A stretch of 41,019 nt of DNA from Prevotellaceae bacterium (GTDB lineage: Bacteria; Bacteroidota; Bacteroidia; Bacteroidales; Bacteroidaceae): contig JAJPYQ010000082.1 of the NCBI GenBank assembly GCA_021204865.1, forward strand, positions 1 to 41,019, given 5' to 3'. The position numbers and the translations under genes were made by a program. Below the pieces are notes generated by a model that saw only the letters and a program-made list of their open reading frames with translations, was not told where the DNA came from and made no database searches. This document shows, in pieces, positions 1-7,493 of this stretch; position 1 is the stretch's first letter; each line of letters begins with the position of its first letter.

Positions 1-7
1 GTATAAT

Positions 8-17
8 GGGGGGGGGG
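8..17. repeat. homopolymeric G tract (10 G)
   Basis: Ten consecutive G directly follow an ATG at position 6. The frame from that ATG stays open into the gene at 315, but the intervening residues look non-coding. Long G runs can slip during replication and are a known phase-variation substrate; whether this one does anything is unknown, and its length near a contig edge may also be an assembly uncertainty. Confidence 0.6.
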
Positions 18-314
18 CGTAAGCCTTGCGCAAAGGTTAGCATTTTCAGCGGGTTCGTTCTCCATAAGCCTTTTGATAGCGAGCCTGTTGCCGTTGGCTT
101 AGGCGACAACGCAAGGACTTCCGTACCTTTATCTTCCTTCGTAAAATCCTCACGCCTTTGTCTCGGAGGCGGAACTAAGCGCCCTGCGAAGAGAAAGTCA
201 GGAGGCACTCTCATCAATCCTTCATTCCCCAGCGATTCTTTCCTTACTAATAAGGGGGATAGTCAGGAGAAGAATGTGGTTAGTCCAACGCCTCAACCCG
301 TTCGTGGCGACTAT
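18..314. other. non-coding leader ahead of the polyene cluster
   Basis: About 300 bases without a convincing gene. The frame of the downstream gene happens to be open throughout, but the predicted residues are low-quality, and the signal peptide of the real protein begins at 315, so an N-terminal extension makes no sense. I find no clean TAnnTTTG element here, so the promoter of the cluster is either atypical or left of the window. Confidence 0.5.
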
Positions 315-1358
315 ATGCATGAAGGCTTGGACAAAAGCGTGAGAAGATACGCCGCGCTCTTCGCACTCTTCTTCCTTCTGTGTCAGTTCTCTTTTGCCCA
401 GACGGGAATGGTCAGGGTAAATTGTAAGGACGGTACGTTTATAGTCGGTCAGCTGAAGCAAATGGATGTCACGTCCTCCGTAATCATCAGCGTCGCTGGC
501 ATTGATACTTCTATCCCGATGGAAAACGTGCAGTCTGTTGAGCCGTATGGGACGGAAGCAAAGGGTGCGGCCTCTGCATCGGATGATAAGATGCCGATGG
601 CAGCAGTGCCAGTAGTGGGACCTTTGTCCAATCGATATGCCGACTACAGCATAATAGACACATCAACTAAGTATCCTGAGATGTTTACAGTTGAAGTTGG
701 TGGTCAGCAGCTTACTATGGTGCTTGTTCGCGGCGGTGTCTTCAATATGGGCTATGATGACTGGAAGAGTAGACAGATGAAAAGCGAGCCAGTGCACCAA
801 GTGGAGCTATCCTCTTTCTATGTCAGCGACGACTTCGTGAACCTTTCTGCAGCTAATGAGGTATTGGCAAGTGCGAGGGACAGCCTGAACGGAGTAGATG
901 CTGGCGCAAAATACACTTGCTGTTGGCAAGCGGCCAAGGCATTGGTAGACGCTATAGCCTCGGGGCAGAATGCACCTTACAGGCTTGTTACAGAGTCAGA
1001 GTGGGAGTATGCTGCCATTCTTCCTGTCCAAACTGTCGTTTTTCGCAAGACTCAAAATTACACTCAGTTGTCGAGACCAGTTGAACGAAACTATTACGAC
1101 TACGATGATAATGTGAATGGATCACGCCGCAGGCAGAAAGTATTGGCGGAATGGTGCTATGATGCCTACGATGATTACCGAGAAGTGTGGACAAAGAATC
1201 CAATGGGTCCGAATTTACCCAGCAACAAACCTCATGCAGCCCGCATATATGATTTCTCCTCTAATCAGAAGTGGAAGCGGCTTAAGATGGGAGAGGATAA
1301 GGAATGTTTCGTACGTCTTGCTATTAGCGCAGACCAAGTTTCTAACCTTAATAGATGA
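315..1358 (+). CDS. exported SUMF1/FGE-fold protein, function unknown
   Basis: A 347-residue exported protein. The start at 315 is chosen because it gives a clear signal peptide (charged N-terminus, hydrophobic stretch, cleavage near FSFAQ, residue 29). Residues 30-80 look like a small beta-rich domain. From about residue 130 it resembles the formylglycine-generating-enzyme-like (SUMF1) fold: MVLVRGGVFNMG, then PVHQVELSSFYVSDDFVN, RLVTESEWEYAA and a later AEWCYD. The usual C-terminal RGGSW and GFR signatures are absent or degenerate (ECFVRLA), so enzymatic activity is doubtful and a structural or ligand-binding role is possible. The stop lies 4 bases before the ketosynthase start, so it is probably co-transcribed with the polyene genes. 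Its role there is not established. Confidence 0.75.
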   Translation: MHEGLDKSVRRYAALFALFFLLCQFSFAQTGMVRVNCKDGTFIVGQLKQMDVTSSVIISVAGIDTSIPMENVQSVEPYGTEAKGAASASDDKMPMAAVPVVGPLSNRYADYSIIDTSTKYPEMFTVEVGGQQLTMVLVRGGVFNMGYDDWKSRQMKSEPVHQVELSSFYVSDDFVNLSAANEVLASARDSLNGVDAGAKYTCCWQAAKALVDAIASGQNAPYRLVTESEWEYAAILPVQTVVFRKTQNYTQLSRPVERNYYDYDDNVNGSRRRQKVLAEWCYDAYDDYREVWTKNPMGPNLPSNKPHAARIYDFSSNQKWKRLKMGEDKECFVRLAISADQVSNLNR

Positions 1359-1362
1359 AAGC

Positions 1363-2619
1363 ATGAGCGAGAGAAGAGTAGTGATAACAGGAATGGGGAT
1401 ATGGTCCTGCCTGGGGTGTGATGTAGAGACGGTGCGGCAGTCGCTCTATGAGGGGCGTTCCGGAATTGGCATTCAGCCAGAGAGACTGACATACGGCTAT
1501 CGCTCTGGGCTAACGGGAATAGTTCCCCAGCCCGTCATCACTAAGGCAATGCTTGACCGCCACACTCGTGCGGGTATGTCGGAAGAGGCGCAATACGCTT
1601 ATATGGCTTCAAGTCAGGCATTCGCTCAGGCGGGCATTGACGATGAGTACTTGAGGCGGAACGAGGTGGGCTGCATCTTCGGCAACGACTCTTCCGCCAA
1701 GCCAGTGATAGAGGCGGCAAAGATAATGGACGAGAAGCACGACTCGGCGATGTTGGGGTACGGCTACATATTCCAGGCGATGAACTCCACTGTGAATATG
1801 AACCTGAGCACAATCTTCCACTTGCGGGGTGTGAACTTTACTATTAGTGCGGCTTGTGCAAGCGGCAGTCATTCCATAGGTCTCGGCTATATGCTCATAA
1901 AGCAAGGCTTGCAGGACGTTGTGCTTTGCGGCGGTGCGCAGGAGACAAACTATTATTCGATGGCTTCGTTCGATGCATTGGGGGCTTTCTCGGTGCGTAT
2001 GGATGAGCCGACAAAAGCAAGCCGTCCTTTCGACAAAGACAGAGACGGGCTTGTGCCAAGCGGAGGTGCGGCTGCCTTGCTTGTTGAGGACTATGAGCAC
2101 GCACTCGCCCGTGGTGCCAATATACTCTGTGAGGTGTGCGGCTATGGTTTTTCGAGCAATGGCGGAGGCATTTCTGAGCCAAGTGATGATGGTAGTGTCA
2201 CTGCAATGAGCAGAGCCATACGGACTGCCGGCATAAAGCTGGACGATATTGACTATATCAGTGCTCATGCCACGTCAACTCATCAGGGTGATATGTACGA
2301 GGCTATAGCCTTGGGCAGGCTTTTTGCGGGGCAGAGGGCTCTTATCAGCTCAACGAAGGGGATGACGGGTCACGAGTGTTGGATGGCTGGGGCAAGCGAG
2401 ATAGTTTATTCCATCATAATGATGCAGAACAACTTTGTCGCCCCGAACCTGAACTTTGAGAACCCCGACGAGTATTCTGAGAAATTAAACATCACCCCTA
2501 AGACTGTGGAGACAGAGGTGAATACCGTGCTAAGCAACTCCTTCGGCTTCGGGGGCACTAACTCCGCACTTGTGATACGGAAAATGCAAGATAATCATAC
2601 TGAATATAAAAGTCTATGA
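1363..2619 (+). CDS. beta-ketoacyl-ACP synthase (FabF/ApeO-like)
   Basis: A 418-residue condensing enzyme of the thiolase fold that would extend an ACP-bound chain by decarboxylative condensation with malonyl-ACP. The full catalytic set is visible: Cys165 in SAACASGS, His near residue 301 in AHATST, Lys in STKGMTGH and His near 336 in GHECW, with the C-terminal SFGFGGTNSALV loop. The motif after the second His (ECWMAGASE) differs from the common TLGAAG, as in specialised rather than housekeeping enzymes. I start at 1363; the open frame further upstream overlaps the preceding gene and has no ketosynthase similarity. The stop overlaps the next start by 4 bases. Assignment to polyene chain elongation is inferred from the neighbours. 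Confidence 0.92.
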   Translation: MSERRVVITGMGIWSCLGCDVETVRQSLYEGRSGIGIQPERLTYGYRSGLTGIVPQPVITKAMLDRHTRAGMSEEAQYAYMASSQAFAQAGIDDEYLRRNEVGCIFGNDSSAKPVIEAAKIMDEKHDSAMLGYGYIFQAMNSTVNMNLSTIFHLRGVNFTISAACASGSHSIGLGYMLIKQGLQDVVLCGGAQETNYYSMASFDALGAFSVRMDEPTKASRPFDKDRDGLVPSGGAAALLVEDYEHALARGANILCEVCGYGFSSNGGGISEPSDDGSVTAMSRAIRTAGIKLDDIDYISAHATSTHQGDMYEAIALGRLFAGQRALISSTKGMTGHECWMAGASEIVYSIIMMQNNFVAPNLNFENPDEYSEKLNITPKTVETEVNTVLSNSFGFGGTNSALVIRKMQDNHTEYKSL

Positions 2620-3146
2620 AGAAAGTCATTGTTACTTATTGTATTTTATTTACGTGCGTAGCGGCATTTGCAAGCAACCCTTACAAAGTATTAACAGGAA
2701 AGGAAAATCTCAAGAGTATCTCCAAAGAGAGTGTCCCCATACTTCTTGTGATAGATTGGTCGGAGACGAAGTATGACGGAGATAAAGAAGTTACTGAAGA
2801 GTGGGGAGACGATTATGATTTTATTATCAACGATTGTGCGAAAAGTTTTATAGCTGGCTATAATGAGAAGTCAAAAGGACCTAAAGTGATGAGCACAGTC
2901 GAAGATGCCAAATATAAATTTCTCATCACTGTTGAGAATGTAGATCGTTTTTTCGATCCTATGGAATTTGTCCCTGGCTTTAAAGCTAAAGTATGGGCTG
3001 ACGTAAAACTGATAGAGGTTGATTCGGAGGATATAGTAGCCGAAATACTTATTGACGAAGCTGATGAAGGTAGAGATTTCGTGGCAAATGAATGTTTTGG
3101 CAAGAATTTCTATGAGATAGGAAAGAAAATGGCTAAGATGAAATAA
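2616..3146 (+). CDS. exported protein of unknown function, tandem paralogue 1
   Basis: A 176-residue protein with an N-terminal signal peptide (MKKVIVTYCILF to about AFAS, residue 20). The mature part is about 156 residues, acidic and probably beta-rich. It is clearly related to the next gene: shared blocks include NPxKVLxGxExLxSI, xDWxET, the DYDFIxNDC block, NEKSxGPK and a closing GKxFYEIGK. I do not recognise a named family; the layout faintly recalls small outer-membrane-associated proteins (DUF4136/DUF4410 type), a weak impression only. It overlaps the ketosynthase stop by 4 bases (ATGA), so it belongs to the cluster. A plausible role is periplasmic handling or outer-membrane placement of the pigment lipid, which is inference. 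Confidence 0.8.
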   Translation: MKKVIVTYCILFTCVAAFASNPYKVLTGKENLKSISKESVPILLVIDWSETKYDGDKEVTEEWGDDYDFIINDCAKSFIAGYNEKSKGPKVMSTVEDAKYKFLITVENVDRFFDPMEFVPGFKAKVWADVKLIEVDSEDIVAEILIDEADEGRDFVANECFGKNFYEIGKKMAKMK

Positions 3147-3157
3147 CAAGATTAGTT

Positions 3158-3685
3158 ATGAGAAAGTTATCAGTTGCTTTATATGTTGTACTCATCTGTG
3201 GTGTGGCTTTTGCGGGTAATCCTTGCAAGGTGTTGTCTGGTGAAGAAAAGCTGGAAAGTATATTAGGAGAAAAAGTGTTTATGTCGTTAGAGATCGACTG
3301 GGCGGAAACTCTGTACGACAATAGAGGAGAAGCAAAGCCAGTGTTGGGTGAAGATTACGACTTTATCGTTAACGACTGTGAGAGGAGCTTCATAACAGGC
3401 TTTAACGAGAAGTCTAACGGTCCAAAGTTCTTGCAAACCTCTTCAGACGTTAAATACAAATGCGTGTTCAAAGTAACCAATGTGAACCGTATAGCCCGTT
3501 CTCCAGGCTATGCCACCAAGCATGTCGCTCAGGTGTGGGGTAGCGTGAAGATTGTGGATTTGTCGACTGGAGAGACGTTGGTGTCTATAAGCATTGACGG
3601 TGCGAAAGGAGATAGGGACCTTTATGCCAGAGAATGCTACGGCAAGACATTTTATGAAATAGGGAAGACAATAGGCAATTTTTAA
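3158..3685 (+). CDS. exported protein of unknown function, tandem paralogue 2
   Basis: A 175-residue protein with a signal peptide (MRKLSVALYVVLICGVAFAG) and the same architecture as its left neighbour, with colinear similarity over the whole mature region, including the NDC cysteine, GFNEKSNGPK and the C-terminal GKTFYEIGK. Both members keep one cysteine in the NDC motif and another near the C-terminus (REC/NEC), which could form a disulfide in the periplasm. It begins 11 bases after the previous stop. A tandem duplication is the simplest origin. No function can be assigned from sequence. Confidence 0.8.
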   Translation: MRKLSVALYVVLICGVAFAGNPCKVLSGEEKLESILGEKVFMSLEIDWAETLYDNRGEAKPVLGEDYDFIVNDCERSFITGFNEKSNGPKFLQTSSDVKYKCVFKVTNVNRIARSPGYATKHVAQVWGSVKIVDLSTGETLVSISIDGAKGDRDLYARECYGKTFYEIGKTIGNF

Positions 3686-3718
3686 TCAACAATTATTAAT
3701 CATTAAGCAATTAGAGTT

Positions 3719-4303
3719 ATGAGAAGATTATTTTATTTGGCTTCGTTGGCTTTAATGCCAATGCTTGCAATTGCAGGTGACAAAGCTACTGTTTTGTCTG
3801 GAAGTGCGAAGTTTATCGTTGAGGAGGCAAGCACAGCCACTATGGAGTTTGATTTCTCAAATGCAGTTGTTGAGGAAGAAAAGACGATAGATGAGTACCT
3901 CACTGGACGTGGCGAAGACTTTGTCAGAGATTGGCCACAAGTGCAGTCGGATGTTGTCGATTACACTGCTGTGATCTTCAACAAGAAGAACAAGAATGGC
4001 ATGCAGATCGTGAATGGCGGAACTGTACAATATAAAATAGTGGTTCATGTGACCGCAATAGATTTTGGTAGCACAGCAAGTGCTATTGTTAATTCTGTCG
4101 TCGGTTTTGGAGGACCCAAGAAAGGCGGTGCCTCAATGTCGGGAATAATAGAAGTTCTTGATGCATCCACTAATCAGTCACTGTGCCAAGTTCAGATAAA
4201 TAACATTAAAGGAATGGGGACATGGACTGGTGAGACAGGCAGACTCAAAGCTTTGATGAAACCTATGACGAACAAGTTCCTCGCAGCAGCGAAGAAGTCA
4301 TAA
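3719..4303 (+). CDS. exported protein of unknown function, divergent tandem paralogue 3
   Basis: A 194-residue protein with a signal peptide (MRRLFYLASLALMPMLAIAG). It shares the early KxTVLSGxxKF motif, the middle FNKKNKNG segment (compare NEKSNGPK in the two genes to its left) and a YKIVVHVT strand matching YKFLITVEN, so it is a distant member of the same family. It lacks the NDC cysteine motif and carries a Gly-rich GFGGPKKGG insertion. Spacing of 33 bases on the left and 28 on the right is larger than elsewhere in the operon, leaving room for a small processing or regulatory site, though I see no clear one. Function unknown. Confidence 0.78.
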   Translation: MRRLFYLASLALMPMLAIAGDKATVLSGSAKFIVEEASTATMEFDFSNAVVEEEKTIDEYLTGRGEDFVRDWPQVQSDVVDYTAVIFNKKNKNGMQIVNGGTVQYKIVVHVTAIDFGSTASAIVNSVVGFGGPKKGGASMSGIIEVLDASTNQSLCQVQINNIKGMGTWTGETGRLKALMKPMTNKFLAAAKKS

Positions 4304-4331
4304 GGAGCGAACGGACATAGACAGAAATAGT

Positions 4332-5438
4332 ATGCGACTGTTTCCTGCACTAAAGAAAGCTTACTGTGAAGACAAGCTGTCAGCCCTTGAGGCGCAGCGT
4401 TTCGCAGAGCTCATAGCGTGGGGACCGGCATTGTTTCAAGCGTCACGCCTGATGGTCAAGTTCGGCATACTTGAGTTGATAAACAACTCCAAGGAAGGGA
4501 TGACCCGTGAGGATATATGCAAAGAGACAAAGTTGTCGGACTATGCGGTGAAGTGCCTATTGGAAGCTTCGTTGTGCATTGGCACCATATTGGTGGACAC
4601 AGAAACAGATCGTTATACCGTCTCCAAGGTGGGGTGGTTCTTGCTGAACGACCCTGCCACAAGAGTGAACCTTGACTTTAATCACGACGTTAACTACGAA
4701 GGATGGTTCCGCCTTGAGGAATCGTTGCTCAACGGCAAGCCAGAAGGATTAAGGCATTTCGGCCCATGGCCTACAGTGTACGAAGGCTTATCAACTCTCC
4801 CGCCCAAGGTGCGGGAGAGTTGGTTCGCCTTTGATCATTTTTATAGCGATTCCGCCTTCCCAGCTGCCTTAAGCATCGTGTTTGACCGCAGGAAAGGCGT
4901 GCATTCTCTCTATGATATTGGCGGCAACACAGGCAAGTGGGCATTGCAATGTGTGGCTTATAGCGAAAGCGTAAGAGTGACAGTTGTGGATTTGCCCCAA
5001 CAAATTGAGATGATGAGGCGAAACGTTGCAGGAAAGATAGGAGCTGACAGAATAGAAGGCTACGGAATTAACCTGCTTGACCCCTCTTCCATATTGCCCA
5101 CAAGGGAAGAAGGCGTTGATGTCGTGTGGATGAGCCAGTTCCTGGACTGTTTCAGTATGGAGGAGATAACTTCTATCCTCAGGCGTGTGTGCACTGTTAT
5201 GTCGGCTGACACTCGTCTCTGCATAATGGAGACCCTATGGGACCGCCAACGCTTTGAGCCAGCTGCTTTCTGCCTGACGATGACGAGTCTCTACTTTGCC
5301 GCAATAGCTAACGGCAACTCAAAGATGTACAACACTGAGGACTTGGAGACCTGCATTAGAGATGCAGGCTTAAGGATTGAGGAGATACACGACCATTTAG
5401 GTCAGGGACATTCTATACTGGTGGTTAAAAAGGTGTGA
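4332..5438 (+). CDS. SAM-dependent O-methyltransferase-like protein
   Basis: A 368-residue protein with the two-part layout of the acetylserotonin/hydroxyneurosporene O-methyltransferase family (PF00891 type). An N-terminal helical/winged-helix part spans about residues 20-100 (FGILELINNSKEGMTREDI). The C-terminal Rossmann part has the SAM glycine motif DIGGNTGKW near residue 195 and an acidic loop VVDLPQQ. The position that normally carries the catalytic His (LHDWS) reads LDCFS here, so the usual proton acceptor seems to be missing. Methyltransferases are common in aryl-polyene/flexirubin clusters, where they methylate the aromatic head group. That role is inferred; the altered motif means another methyl acceptor or a different mechanism is possible. 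Confidence 0.82.
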   Translation: MRLFPALKKAYCEDKLSALEAQRFAELIAWGPALFQASRLMVKFGILELINNSKEGMTREDICKETKLSDYAVKCLLEASLCIGTILVDTETDRYTVSKVGWFLLNDPATRVNLDFNHDVNYEGWFRLEESLLNGKPEGLRHFGPWPTVYEGLSTLPPKVRESWFAFDHFYSDSAFPAALSIVFDRRKGVHSLYDIGGNTGKWALQCVAYSESVRVTVVDLPQQIEMMRRNVAGKIGADRIEGYGINLLDPSSILPTREEGVDVVWMSQFLDCFSMEEITSILRRVCTVMSADTRLCIMETLWDRQRFEPAAFCLTMTSLYFAAIANGNSKMYNTEDLETCIRDAGLRIEEIHDHLGQGHSILVVKKV

Positions 5439-5461
5439 TACAGAATATAAACAAGCATAAA

Positions 5462-5704
5462 ATGACAAGAGAAGAAATTGAGAAGAAAGTAAAAACTTTC
5501 CTTATTGAGGATCTTGAGATTGAAGAGGAGAAGATAGCTGATGATGCCAAACTAAAGGATGATATGGGAGTGGACTCATTAGACTTTGTTGACATTGTGG
5601 TTATAGTGGAGAAGAATTTCGGTTTCAAAATAAAGCCAGAGGAAATGCAAGGGGTCGTAACCCTGCGCCAGTTCATCGACTATATAGAAAGTAAGGTGAA
5701 GTAA
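5462..5704 (+). CDS. acyl carrier protein (first of three)
   Basis: An 80-residue acidic ACP. The phosphopantetheine serine is Ser39 in GVDSLDFVD, followed by helix 2 and a typical IKPEEMQGVVTLRQFIDYI C-terminus. I prefer the ATG at 5462 (MTREEIEKKV, matching usual ACP starts) over an in-frame ATG at 5435 that would overlap the methyltransferase stop and add nine residues. The gene is noticeably AT-rich. It needs a phosphopantetheinyl transferase in trans, none being present in this window. It would carry the growing polyene chain or the starter unit; which of the three ACPs does which cannot be told from sequence. Confidence 0.93.
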   Translation: MTREEIEKKVKTFLIEDLEIEEEKIADDAKLKDDMGVDSLDFVDIVVIVEKNFGFKIKPEEMQGVVTLRQFIDYIESKVK

Positions 5705-5716
5705 AGAATACCCTCT

Positions 5717-6604
5717 ATGCAGGCGCAGCTGAACAGGCGTTGGAAAGGCGACACTTACGGCAGTCGGTGGATGCACAAATCGCTGACATCAATGCTTCGT
5801 GTAGTTGATGTGAGGCTTGTTTATGCGTTTGCTGCACTGTTCGTAGTACCTTTCACTCTCAAGCGTCCTGGTGCTTTCATTGTTTACCGCTATTTCCGTA
5901 AGCGGATTGGATATGGCAAACTGCATTCTTTGTGGGCAACATACGAAAACCATTGTATGTTCGCCCAAGTGGTTATAGACAGATTCGCAATGTATGCAGG
6001 CAAACACTTCACCTTGCACATACAAGATTATGAGCATTTCGCACGTCTTGTGGAGAAGCCTGAATGCTTCCTGCAATTGAGCGCACACGTGGGGAACTAT
6101 GAACTTTCTGGTTATAGTCTCAACAGTGAAGCAAAACCAATCAGTGCGCTTGTGTTTGCTGGGGAAAAAAGTACGGTTATGTCGTCACGTCGGAGAATGT
6201 TTGGACCGAACAAGGTGACGATGATACCAATTATGCCTGACATGAGTCATTTGTATGCTGTAAATAATGCACTCTCGGCAGGAGAAATAGTAAGTTTCCC
6301 TGCCGACCGCGTGTTCGGCTCGGAGAAGACGGTTGATGTCAACTTCCTCGGTGGTCTTGTGAGTTTACCGGCTGGTCCTTTTCGTATGGCGGTGATGCGT
6401 GGTTGCGAAGTTTTGGCAATAAACGCTATGAAAACGGGTTTGCGGAAGTATGATATTTATGTGAGTTCCCTCAATTGGGATAGAGGTGCAAAGAGAAACA
6501 GTCAAGTGAAAGAGCTTGCGAGTGCTTATGCAAGCCAATTAGAGGAGATAGTCCGCTTGTATCCTACGCAATGGTATAATTATTTCGAGTTCTGGGAACA
6601 ATGA
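5717..6604 (+). CDS. LpxL/HtrB-family lysophospholipid acyltransferase-like protein
   Basis: A 295-residue protein of the lipid A acyltransferase (LpxL/LpxM) family, which uses acyl-ACP donors at the inner membrane. The catalytic HX4E motif is present as His124-Glu129 in SAHVGNYE, and a hydrophobic segment at residues 33-48 fits a membrane anchor. A later FPADRV motif and the LGGLVSLPAGP segment match the family's substrate-binding regions. In aryl-polyene clusters such enzymes are candidates for attaching the polyene acyl group to a lipid acceptor, which is my inference here. Its stop overlaps the next gene by 4 bases. Confidence 0.88.
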   Translation: MQAQLNRRWKGDTYGSRWMHKSLTSMLRVVDVRLVYAFAALFVVPFTLKRPGAFIVYRYFRKRIGYGKLHSLWATYENHCMFAQVVIDRFAMYAGKHFTLHIQDYEHFARLVEKPECFLQLSAHVGNYELSGYSLNSEAKPISALVFAGEKSTVMSSRRRMFGPNKVTMIPIMPDMSHLYAVNNALSAGEIVSFPADRVFGSEKTVDVNFLGGLVSLPAGPFRMAVMRGCEVLAINAMKTGLRKYDIYVSSLNWDRGAKRNSQVKELASAYASQLEEIVRLYPTQWYNYFEFWEQ

Positions 6605-7065
6605 GCGAGGATATAAGACATCCGTCGGCAGAATTCCTTAGGAGTATTGATGTTCACGAACTGCTGCCGCAACAAGACCCTTTTGTTATGATAGGTAGAC
6701 TGACTGAACTGGGTGAGACAACCATTACGACGGAGACTCTCGTCAGTAACGCTTTGTTGTTTGTAGCGGAAGGAAAACTCACGGCAATAGGAATGATGGA
6801 GAACATAGCCCAGACTTGCGCCGCAAGGATAGGATACTTCAATAAATATATCCTTCAAGACGAGATACGGATAGGCTATATCGGAGCGGTACGAAACTTT
6901 GTCGCAAACGAGAGACCACAGGAAGGTGAGACGGTCGTGACTCATATAACGGTGCTCGAAGAAGTGTTCGGCATGACCTTGGCTGATGCGAGAATGACTT
7001 GCGGACGCAGCGTGGTTGCGACGGCGCAAATGAAAATAGCCGTGGATGGAGGTGTGAGGAAATGA
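6601..7065 (+). CDS. hotdog-fold dehydratase subunit, ApeP-like (Glu-bearing)
   Basis: A 154-residue single hotdog protein related to 3-hydroxyacyl-ACP dehydratases. The segment LLPQQDPFVMI (residues 21-31) matches the LPHxxPF region of FabZ-like proteins. The central-helix Glu (Glu67 in GMMENIAQT) is kept, but the catalytic His of the HFPG motif is absent: the aligned stretch reads LLFVAEGKL. The other dehydratase of the cluster (12609-12986) has the opposite pattern. Characterised aryl-polyene systems use an ApeI:ApeP dehydratase heterocomplex, so this protein is probably the partner subunit of a two-chain enzyme that makes each trans double bond. It overlaps both neighbours by 4 bases. Confidence 0.85.
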   Translation: MSEDIRHPSAEFLRSIDVHELLPQQDPFVMIGRLTELGETTITTETLVSNALLFVAEGKLTAIGMMENIAQTCAARIGYFNKYILQDEIRIGYIGAVRNFVANERPQEGETVVTHITVLEEVFGMTLADARMTCGRSVVATAQMKIAVDGGVRK

Positions 7066-7493
7066 AGGAACTTAGGACATCAAAGGTTCTAAATATACGT
7101 TTCAGTGAGGTGGACTCGATGAATGTAGTCTGGCATGGTTCGTATGCACTTTATTTCGAAGACGCAAGGGAGGCCTTTGGCGCACAATATGGTTTAGATT
7201 ACTTGACATACGTGAACAACGGATATTTTGCGCCTTTGGTAGACCTCTCATTCAAGTACCGTAAACCTATTATATATGGTATGACTCCCCGCATAGACAT
7301 CATATACCGTCCAACTGAGGCGGCAAAGGTGGTGTTTGACTATGTAATACGCGACACACGAGACGGCTCGCTCTTTGCTTCGGGACACAGCGTGCAAGTG
7401 TTTATGAACTTGCAGTATCAGCTTGTATGGGATACGCCCGACTTCTATCGGGAATGGAAAGAAAAGTGGAAGCAGACAGGAGATGAGCTATAA
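7062..7493 (+). CDS. 4HBT-family acyl thioesterase
   Basis: A 143-residue single hotdog protein of the 4-hydroxybenzoyl-CoA thioesterase (YbgC-like) group. The family signature is RFSEVDSMNVVWHGSYALYF, where the Asp of EVD is the expected catalytic residue and VWHGSYALYFED matches the VYHxxYLxYFExAR consensus. The start at 7062 overlaps the previous stop as ATGA; a longer in-frame extension to 6999 lies inside the upstream gene and is rejected. Its 3' end overlaps the next gene by 11 bases. In polyene clusters thioesterases may release the chain or edit stalled carriers; which applies here is not visible. Confidence 0.88.
   Translation: MKELRTSKVLNIRFSEVDSMNVVWHGSYALYFEDAREAFGAQYGLDYLTYVNNGYFAPLVDLSFKYRKPIIYGMTPRIDIIYRPTEAAKVVFDYVIRDTRDGSLFASGHSVQVFMNLQYQLVWDTPDFYREWKEKWKQTGDEL

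Noticed and set aside
190-225. resemblance to an RNase P RNA core motif (GAGAAAGTC)
   Set aside because: Only a few bases match and no supporting helices or other conserved blocks are nearby.
6-314. N-terminal extension of the first gene from an ATG next to the G tract
   Set aside because: The signal peptide begins at 315; a hundred residues in front of it would block export, and the sequence looks non-coding.
1117-1362. 82-residue extension of the first ketosynthase
   Set aside because: It lies inside the preceding gene in another frame and shows no ketosynthase similarity.
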